A stretch of 55,629 bases of DNA, taken from the NCBI GenBank assembly GCA_949289445.1, contig CASEOD010000162.1:1-55629 (forward strand). The letters run 5' to 3'. The stretch comes from an uncultured Eubacteriales bacterium (lineage in GTDB: Bacteria > Bacillota > Clostridia > Peptostreptococcales > Anaerovoracaceae). The notes under the pieces were generated by a model, which was given only the letters and a program-made list of their open reading frames with translations, was not told the DNA's origin and searched no databases. How positions within the stretch are numbered: position 1 is the first letter of the stretch; every line of letters begins with the position of its first letter. Shown here piece after piece: positions 50,121 to 55,629 of the stretch. A program made the translations under genes and the position numbers.

Positions 50121-50474
50121 CTATTTCGGTGATTTGGGATTAAAAATCAGAGAAATCACATAACCAAAGGTGATGGCCGCCGCTATTCCTGCCGCAGAGT
50201 TTTTCACCGCTCCCGTTACTGCACCCAGAAACCCTTCTTTTGCTCCTTCCATGGCGCCTTTGGCCAGCGTATAACCGAAACCTGGCAGCGGTGTGGTCGC
50301 ACCCTGATGCGCAAACTGCACCAGCGGTTCATAGAGATGCACCGCCTGAAGAATTACCCCCGATACCACAAAGATGACAAGAATTCTCGGTGTTGTCAGT
50401 TTTGTGGTATCCATTAAAATCTGTCCGATTACACAGATCCCGCCTCCGATTAAAAACGTATACAAATAATCCAT
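50121..50474 (-). CDS. spoVAEB: Stage V sporulation protein AEB
   Basis: Membrane component of the SpoVA channel, which moves dipicolinic acid into the forespore and out at germination. The 117-residue protein has the family features: FLIGGGICVIGQILMD at the N-terminus, LPGFGYTLAKGAMEGAKEGF in the middle and three to four helices. The ATG at 50474 follows AGGAGGTAAAAGA; an in-frame start six codons earlier does not. It is 11 bases after spoVAD. Confidence 0.93.
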   Translation of the reverse strand: MDYLYTFLIGGGICVIGQILMDTTKLTTPRILVIFVVSGVILQAVHLYEPLVQFAHQGATTPLPGFGYTLAKGAMEGAKEGFLGAVTGAVKNSAAGIAAAITFGYVISLIFNPKSPK

Positions 50475-50485
50475 TCTTTTACCTC

Positions 50486-51562
50486 CTAGCAAACGGAAAG
50501 GGAAACTGCGTGGGCAATTCCCGGAATGCTTTCTCCCTGAAAAGGACTGATCGTTGAAAGCATAGCGCCTGTTGAAACAAGAAGCACCCTGTCCAGCTCA
50601 CCTCGCTGCATCCGTTTGAGAATATTTCCGGAAAAAACACACGCTGAACATCCGCAGCCGCTTCCTCCTCCGTGAACATCCTGTTCTTCTCTGTAATACA
50701 GCATTGTCCCACAGTCATCATAACGCTGTTTGATTCCTTCCCGGTCAAGACCGGCATCCATAAGCAGATCCGCTGCAATATCCTTTCCGATATATCCCAA
50801 GTCACCGGTCAGCACCAAATCATAATATTCAATGCTGCGGCCTGTATCTTCCAGATGATTCAGGATCGTATCCACTGCAGCCGGCGCCATAGCCGCACCC
50901 ATCTGATTGGCATCCCTGATCCCTGCATCTATGACTTTTCCTATGGTTCCGCAGTCTACCGTCACATTTTTATGAAGAGCTACGCCTAAAAATCCGTCTG
51001 CGGTTCCGACTCTGTCAAGATCTGCTCTCTGTTCCGAAACAATCATGGCGCCGGCTGCGGTTGCAGTCCACTGTGCCGACGGTGGTCTCTGATTGCCGTG
51101 TTCCACCGGCATTCTGAACTGGCGCTCTGCAGTGCAGAAATGGCTGGAAGCTCCGACGATAATATTATGAGCAAACCCTCCGTCCGTAAGCATGGAGCCC
51201 AGCAGCAGTGATTCCGTCATGGTGGAACATGCACCGTACAGTCCCAGGAAAGGCAGATGCAGATCCCTTGCCATGAAAGAAGATGACATGATCTGGTTCA
51301 GCAGATCGCCGCTTAGCACCAAATCGATGTCCTTTTTATCTTTTCCGGATTTCTGCAGCGCTGTCTGCATGGCTTCTTTCAGCATCTTGCTTTCAGCCTT
51401 TTCCCATGTCTTTTCGCCGAACATATCATCTTCAAGAATCATATCGAACCAGCTTTTCAAAGGTCCTTCTCCCTCTTTTTTTCCTCCCACTGCAGCCGCG
51501 CCGATGATGTACGGACATTTTTCAAATTTCACGGTTTGTTTTCCCAACTTTTTTTCTGCCAT
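50486..51562 (-). CDS. spoVAD: Stage V sporulation protein AD
   Basis: Dipicolinic-acid-binding subunit of the SpoVA complex; a thiolase-fold protein of 358 residues, the usual size. Recognisable parts are GLYGACSTMTESLLLGSML near 109-127, QFRMPVEHGNQRPPSAQWTA near 149-168 and GGSGCGCSACVF near the C-terminus. GGGGTG precedes the ATG. The gene sits between spoVAC and spoVAEB. Confidence 0.96.
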   Translation of the reverse strand: MAEKKLGKQTVKFEKCPYIIGAAAVGGKKEGEGPLKSWFDMILEDDMFGEKTWEKAESKMLKEAMQTALQKSGKDKKDIDLVLSGDLLNQIMSSSFMARDLHLPFLGLYGACSTMTESLLLGSMLTDGGFAHNIIVGASSHFCTAERQFRMPVEHGNQRPPSAQWTATAAGAMIVSEQRADLDRVGTADGFLGVALHKNVTVDCGTIGKVIDAGIRDANQMGAAMAPAAVDTILNHLEDTGRSIEYYDLVLTGDLGYIGKDIAADLLMDAGLDREGIKQRYDDCGTMLYYREEQDVHGGGSGCGCSACVFSGNILKRMQRGELDRVLLVSTGAMLSTISPFQGESIPGIAHAVSLSVC

Positions 51563-51565
51563 AAT

Positions 51566-52048
51566 TCACCCCTGAAATAATCCTGCAATCCAGTATAGGA
51601 TCCCCACTAAGGTTGCAGATGTAATACCACAGACCAGTACAGGGCCTGCAATACTGAACAGCTTTGCACCTACCCCCAGAACCAGTCCTTCTTTTTTATA
51701 TTCTATTGCCGGCGCAACCATGGAATTGGCAAACCCGCTGATCGGCACAATTACTCCGGCTCCCGCAAATTTGGCAATAGAATCGAAAACACCGAAACCG
51801 GTCAGCAGCTGAGCCAGCGCCACAATGCCGATGGTGACAAAGATACCGGCATCTTCTTCACCGATACCTCTCTTCATCAGCAGATTATTGACATAATATC
51901 CTCCCACACAGATCAGTCCTCCCACAACAAACGCTCTCAGGCAGTTCCTGAAATAAGCAGGTTTGGGTGTAAACCTCTTTGTATATTTTTCATAGGCTCT
52001 GGCTACATCTTTCTTCTCTATCTTCTTTTTCTGTGTATTGTTCTCCAA
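51566..52048 (-). CDS. spoVAC: Stage V sporulation protein AC
   Basis: Membrane channel subunit of SpoVA, mechanosensitive in Bacillus. The 160-residue protein has a basic N-terminus, about four helices and the family stretch GFGVFDSIAKFAGAGVIVPI. It starts at TTG 52048, eight bases after AGAGG; a GTG three codons earlier lies directly against that site. A sigma-G-like promoter precedes it. With spoVAD and spoVAEB it forms the minimal clostridial spoVA operon; no other spoVA subunit is visible. Confidence 0.94.
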   Translation of the reverse strand: MENNTQKKKIEKKDVARAYEKYTKRFTPKPAYFRNCLRAFVVGGLICVGGYYVNNLLMKRGIGEEDAGIFVTIGIVALAQLLTGFGVFDSIAKFAGAGVIVPISGFANSMVAPAIEYKKEGLVLGVGAKLFSIAGPVLVCGITSATLVGILYWIAGLFQG

Positions 52049-52078
52049 TCTGATCACCTCTCATATTCAATCTTTTAT

Positions 52079-52107
52079 TAGTATTTGGCAAAATTCCTGT
52101 TTTATGC
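52079..52107 (-). promoter_or_regulatory. Forespore (sigma-G/F-like) promoter of the spoVA operon
   Basis: Leftward GCATA (52103-52107), 17-base spacer, AATACTA (52079-52085). It fits the sigma-G consensus GHATR...CATAMTA except at one position. Confidence 0.6.
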
Positions 52108-52113
52108 CATAAT
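52085..52113 (+). promoter_or_regulatory. Vegetative-type promoter of maf
   Basis: TTGGCA (52085-52090), 17-base spacer, CATAAT (52108-52113). It overlaps the divergent forespore promoter almost completely. The leader is only about 12 bases and starts at the GGGGAGG site. Confidence 0.55.
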
Positions 52114-52131
52114 ATACGGGGAGGTAAAAAA

Positions 52132-52716
52132 ATGAACAGAAAAATTATTTTAGCGTCTTCTTCTCCAAGACGTATTGAGATGATGAAAAGACACGGGTTT
52201 GATCCGCTGGTTAGACCCTCTGAAATAGATGAAACCCTGCCGGAAGGCATTTGCGCAAAAGACGCGGTTATGTTTCTTGCCCTGAAAAAGGCACTGGAAG
52301 CGGAACGGCTTGCCAAAGAAGAACATCTTGAAGGCAGTCTGATCATTGCCGCAGACACAGTGGTCTATAAAGACGGGATTCTGGGAAAACCGGCCGACAG
52401 AAAAGACGCCTTTGAAATGCTTTCAAAAATCAGAAACACCGGTCACCAGGTGGCAACAGGTGTCGCCATGCTGGCAGCCGGTGAGAACATCCGAACTGTA
52501 TTTTGTGACATAACAAATGTCTTCTGCAAAGATTTCACAGATGAAGAACTGAACGCATATCTGGACACTCCGGAACCCTATGACAAGGCAGGCGCCTATG
52601 CAATTCAGGGGATTTTCGGGAAATACATCGACCGCTACGAAGGCTCCTTTAATACGGTGGTGGGCTTTCCCTGGGAAATCATCGAACCGAAGCTGCGATC
52701 CATGCTGCGCAGGTAA
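52132..52716 (+). CDS. maf: Maf-family nucleotide pyrophosphatase
   Basis: A 194-residue house-cleaning nucleoside triphosphate pyrophosphatase acting on dTTP/UTP and modified nucleotides. The signature ASSSPRR is at 8-14, with EIDET, the KA region, AADTVVYKDGILGKP near 70-84 and the C-terminal YDKAGAYAIQG loop. GGGGAGG precedes the ATG. It converges on the MATE transporter gene, and no terminator is visible in the short gap. Confidence 0.95.
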   Translation: MNRKIILASSSPRRIEMMKRHGFDPLVRPSEIDETLPEGICAKDAVMFLALKKALEAERLAKEEHLEGSLIIAADTVVYKDGILGKPADRKDAFEMLSKIRNTGHQVATGVAMLAAGENIRTVFCDITNVFCKDFTDEELNAYLDTPEPYDKAGAYAIQGIFGKYIDRYEGSFNTVVGFPWEIIEPKLRSMLRR

Positions 52717-52735
52717 GCAGCTCTCCTTCTCCGGT

Positions 52736-54109
52736 TCAGTCATTTTCGGACTCCGAAATATCCGCCACAATATTGATCCACTTGCGGCTTCTGAATCTAA
52801 CCACGCTGAAAGCAATTCTGATAACGGCCACGGCCTCAACCAGAAGCATGGCAGCAGGCAGACTTGCTTTCAGAACCAGCACCGCAAAAAAAGCCATGGG
52901 CACCTGAAGACACAGATTGGTTACCACTTCCAGCTTCATACAGAACACAGTATCGCCTCCTGCCCGGAGAATACCCACATCATAAATATAGCCCAGCATT
53001 TTGGGAGTAATGGTCACTGCCATAGTGATGAGCGCAATTATCAGAAGCTCTTCCGTTTCACCACTGAAGTTATAGATCGCCGCAACCGGTCTGCTCACCA
53101 GAATCATGAAGGCAGTCATAATCACATTGAGAATCCAGACAATCTTAACCGCACGTTTTCCGCTTTGAAATGCGGTTTCTTTATTTCCCTGACCGAGGGT
53201 TTCACCAATCAGCATGGCTGATGCATTTCCCACGCCGAAATAAACTGACTGAAGCAGTTCGCAGACCACATTGGCCACCTGAGCCACCGCCAGTGCGGAA
53301 GTGCCGAGCAATCCGTATGCGGCAAAGATCAGCGAAACAGAAAGGGACCAGCTCCCTTCTGTAAAGACCACAGGTACTGCAGTTTTCATCACTCTGGAAA
53401 ACTGTTCTCTGTTAAAGGAAAACAGTTCTCTGATACCGGCTTTGAAAGGATGAGAGTTTCTTGTATAGACAAATGTCACTAAAGCCGAAAACTCGAAGAT
53501 TCTTGCGATCAGTGTGGCAGCAGCGGCGCCTTCCACTCCCATTTCAGGAAAAGGTCCCACACCGAAGATCAGAAGATAATTCAGCACAGCATTGACGCAC
53601 AGCGCACAGGCGTTGATGATTGTCGGCACTTTCAGATTCTGAATCGCTCTGGAATTGTAGGAAATGGCCGATGACATTCCGGAAAAGACATAGGAAAAGC
53701 AGGCGATTCGAATATATCTGACGCCATAATCGATAACAGCGGCATCTTTTGAAAACAGGCTGATAATAAAAGGCCCGAACACATAGGCAATGACGGTTAC
53801 CACCAGGGATAAGACCAGTCCCGTCATATAGTCCATACCGAGCACCCTGCGAACACCGCCGATGTCACGGGCTCCCCAGTACTGCGCCGTATAGACTGCA
53901 GCCCCGCTGTACAGCCCAAAAAGGGATACGGTAAAAATAAAATAGACCTGATTGGCGGCACCTACCGCCGCCAGCTGCTGTTCACCCAGCAGACCGATCA
54001 TCAGCGTATCAATAAGATTCAGCCCTATGCTGATCAGATTCTGAAAAACAACGGGAATTCCAATGAAGAGCATCTTTCTGTAAAAGTCTTTATTCCTCTG
54101 CTTTTCCAT
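52736..54109 (-). CDS. MATE-family multidrug/sodium antiporter
   Basis: A 457-residue, 12-helix MATE transporter in two pseudo-symmetric halves. The N-half has IPVVFQNLISIGLNLIDTLM and LAAVGAANQVYF; the C-half repeats it as VPVVFTEGSWSLSVSLIFA and GVGNASAMLIGETLGQGN. Exports drugs or metabolites against sodium or protons; substrate unknown. The start at 54109 is chosen since the promoter lies at 54144-54172, inside any longer frame, and AAGGAG precedes this ATG. Confidence 0.93.
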   Translation of the reverse strand: MEKQRNKDFYRKMLFIGIPVVFQNLISIGLNLIDTLMIGLLGEQQLAAVGAANQVYFIFTVSLFGLYSGAAVYTAQYWGARDIGGVRRVLGMDYMTGLVLSLVVTVIAYVFGPFIISLFSKDAAVIDYGVRYIRIACFSYVFSGMSSAISYNSRAIQNLKVPTIINACALCVNAVLNYLLIFGVGPFPEMGVEGAAAATLIARIFEFSALVTFVYTRNSHPFKAGIRELFSFNREQFSRVMKTAVPVVFTEGSWSLSVSLIFAAYGLLGTSALAVAQVANVVCELLQSVYFGVGNASAMLIGETLGQGNKETAFQSGKRAVKIVWILNVIMTAFMILVSRPVAAIYNFSGETEELLIIALITMAVTITPKMLGYIYDVGILRAGGDTVFCMKLEVVTNLCLQVPMAFFAVLVLKASLPAAMLLVEAVAVIRIAFSVVRFRSRKWINIVADISESEND

Positions 54110-54143
54110 GAAAGTTTCTTTCTCCTTCCTTTTGACTACGACA

Positions 54144-54172
54144 ATTCTAACATACTTGGTTGATTTTTCCAA
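54144..54172 (-). promoter_or_regulatory. Promoter of the MATE transporter gene
   Basis: Leftward TTGGAA (54167-54172), 17-base spacer, TAGAAT (54144-54149). Confidence 0.6.
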
Positions 54173-54210
54173 CTGTATCTTTTCAGACTGTAAAATATCT
54201 CCGAGGCTAC

Positions 54211-54238
54211 GAAAAAACAACGGGCGAAAATTCGCCCG
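54211..54238 (-). terminator. Terminator of the etf operon
   Basis: CGGGCGAA/TTCGCCCG stem (54221-54238, two-base centre), then UUGUUUUUU in the leftward RNA. Confidence 0.85.
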
Positions 54239-54266
54239 CTGTCTTTCTAAAACACGTTATTATAAT

Positions 54267-55568
54267 TTATTTAGTGGTTGCATCATACAGAGCTTCTGCG
54301 TTATCCCACTCTGCAATGATTTCAGGAATTACTTTGTACAGGTCACCTACGATACCGTAGTCTGCAACTTCAAAGATCGGAGCATCAGGGTCTTTGTTGA
54401 TTGCTACGATGCAGTTGGAAGTCTGCATACCTGCCAGGTGCTGAATAGCGCCGGAGATACCACATGCGAAGTAGATTTCAGGTTTTACTGTAGTACCTGT
54501 CTGACCTACCTGGTGGGAGTGATCAATCCAGCCTGCATCAACTGCAGCACGGGAAGAACCTACAACTCCGCCAACTTTGTCAGCAAACTGTTTGATCAGT
54601 TCAAAACCGGAAGCATCTCCAAGACCACGTCCGCCGGAGCAGATGATCTTGGCATCAGTCAGGGATACCATTTCCTTCATGGATTTTACGATGTCCTTGA
54701 TCTCGATGCGGATATCTTCTTTGCTGATTTCAGGTTTTACATTAACGATTTCACCTGTAGCGCCTACCTGTCTTTCCTGTTTCTGCATTACGCCAGGTCT
54801 TACAGTGGACATCTGCGGTCTGGTCTTAGGGCAGATAATGGTAGCCATCAGGTTTCCGCCGAATGCAGGACGAGTCTGCTTGATACCTGTATCAGTATCG
54901 TTAGGGTCCAGAGTGGAAGTATCCAGAGTAGTGTTAGCTTTAGCAAATTCGATGTATTTTGATACCTTTACGTCCAGATGTGTACAGTCAGCAGTCAGAC
55001 CGGTGTTGCATCTTGCCGCAATACGAGGAGCAAAGTCACGACCGATGTGAGTTGCGCCGTACAGACCGATTTCAGGTTTGGACTCATCGATGAGCTGCTT
55101 CATAACCTTGGTGTAACCGTCAGTTGTGAAGTTTTCAAGTAATGGGTCCTGAACCATGTAAACTTTTTCAGCACCGTATTCGAAACATTCCTGAGCCAGA
55201 TGATCGATGTTGTTACCGATAAGAACTGCGCAGATCTGCGTATCATCGCTGATGTCCTTGGCCAGTTTCTTACCTTCTCCCAGAAGTTCCAGTGCCACGT
55301 TCTGGATCTTGCCCTGTCTCTGTTCTGCAAATACCCAGATGTGCTTGTAAGCGGAAAGGTCAACTTTTGCTTCCTGCTTTACTTCCTGAATAGCGCCGAA
55401 CTTACATGCAGTCAGACACTGGTTACAAGAAGAGCACTTTGCGTTAATCTTAGCTACCTTACCCAGCTTATTGCCATCGTAAGGTTCAAATTCGAAGGCA
55501 TCATAAGGACAGGATTTAAAGCACTGTCCGCAGCCTATACATTTATCTTTTAAAATTTCAACAGCCAT
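54267..55568 (-). CDS. etfA: Electron-transfer flavoprotein alpha subunit with N-terminal 2[4Fe-4S] ferredoxin domain
   Basis: A 433-residue EtfA. The N-terminal ~65 residues are a two-cluster ferredoxin with Cys10, Cys13, Cys16, Cys20 and Cys45, Cys48, Cys51, Cys55. The ETF N-domain follows, and the C-terminal FAD domain has [20 protein letters not shown] and [16 protein letters not shown]. Ferredoxin-bearing EtfA occurs in anaerobes with flavin-based electron bifurcation, such as the caffeyl-CoA reductase complex of Acetobacterium. Partner dehydrogenase is not in the window. GGAGGAGG precedes the ATG; etfB is directly upstream. Confidence 0.96.
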   Translation of the reverse strand: MAVEILKDKCIGCGQCFKSCPYDAFEFEPYDGNKLGKVAKINAKCSSCNQCLTACKFGAIQEVKQEAKVDLSAYKHIWVFAEQRQGKIQNVALELLGEGKKLAKDISDDTQICAVLIGNNIDHLAQECFEYGAEKVYMVQDPLLENFTTDGYTKVMKQLIDESKPEIGLYGATHIGRDFAPRIAARCNTGLTADCTHLDVKVSKYIEFAKANTTLDTSTLDPNDTDTGIKQTRPAFGGNLMATIICPKTRPQMSTVRPGVMQKQERQVGATGEIVNVKPEISKEDIRIEIKDIVKSMKEMVSLTDAKIICSGGRGLGDASGFELIKQFADKVGGVVGSSRAAVDAGWIDHSHQVGQTGTTVKPEIYFACGISGAIQHLAGMQTSNCIVAINKDPDAPIFEVADYGIVGDLYKVIPEIIAEWDNAEALYDATTK

Positions 55569-55588
55569 TGTTATTCCTCCTCCAAAAG

Positions 55589-55629
55589 TTAGATGATGTG
55601 CTTACCTTTTAACTGAACCAGAAGGTTCT
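55589..55629 (-). CDS. etfB: EtfB C-terminus, partial at window edge
   Basis: The last 12 codons and stop of a leftward gene, ending [12 protein letters not shown]. The KHII ending and its place 20 bases before etfA fit an electron-transfer flavoprotein beta subunit; the rest is outside the window. Confidence 0.6.
   Translation of the reverse strand, partial: NLLVQLKGKHII

Overview
The window looks like a chromosomal segment of a spore-forming, anaerobic, low-to-mid GC Clostridia (Bacillota). The evidence is the spoVAC-spoVAD-spoVAEB operon, ribosome binding sites of the AGGAGG type, a T-box leader before ileS, clostridial Trk potassium genes, an electron-transfer flavoprotein alpha subunit with a built-in ferredoxin domain, and a Crp/thioredoxin/CoA-disulfide-reductase redox locus. 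The species cannot be named from the sequence alone. No rRNA, tRNA, CRISPR array or complete insertion sequence was found. The first ~200 bases may be the edge of a mobile element.

Layout, left to right. 1-360: non-coding, hairpin rich. 366-1788: leftward HAD phosphatase and metallo-beta-lactamase-fold hydrolase. 1960-7341: rightward potassium region (trkA, two trkH-type subunits with a structured RNA-like spacer between them, a CBS-domain protein) and a PadR regulator. 7491-10978: ileS under a T-box with an ATC specifier. 11059-13074: amino-acid permease and a gamma-carbonic-anhydrase-like protein. 13109-14254: small membrane protein and a metallophosphoesterase. 14296-17945: ZIP transporter, pnp, rpsO. 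17994-19220: flavodoxin and DUF3793 pair under a probable metal-dependent operator. 19221-20142: AT-rich spacer and a probably frameshifted membrane protein. 20252-28664: the classical rimP-nusA-rnpM-ylxQ-infB-rbfA-nrnA-truB-ribF operon, reading leftward from one strong promoter. 28785-31999: trxA, rhodanese and CoA-disulfide reductase-rhodanese fusion facing a Crp/Fnr regulator. 32121-35931: a BaiN/YhiN-type flavoprotein and a secreted transglutaminase. 36054-36321: a 58-residue membrane protein.

36441-46830 is a long leftward operon for a surface polymer: CDP-glycerol-type polymerase, ATP-grasp enzyme, nucleotidyltransferase, tandem ATP-grasp protein, polymer ABC exporter and LytR-CpsA-Psr ligase, followed by a threonyl-tRNA synthetase lacking the TGS domain and a DUF2007 protein. 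46984-50103 holds a candidate signalling module: a membrane-anchored Hanks-type kinase divergent from a helix-turn-helix protein whose paralogue lies nearby with two small membrane proteins. 50121-52107 is the spoVA operon with a forespore-type promoter, overlapping the divergent maf promoter. 52736-54109 is a MATE transporter. 54267-55629 is etfA and the last codons of etfB.

The strongest candidates for something undescribed are the polymer operon with its degenerate ATP-grasp repeat, the kinase/HTH module, and the structured spacer between the two trkH genes. Functions are inferred from recognised motifs and context; no database search was possible.
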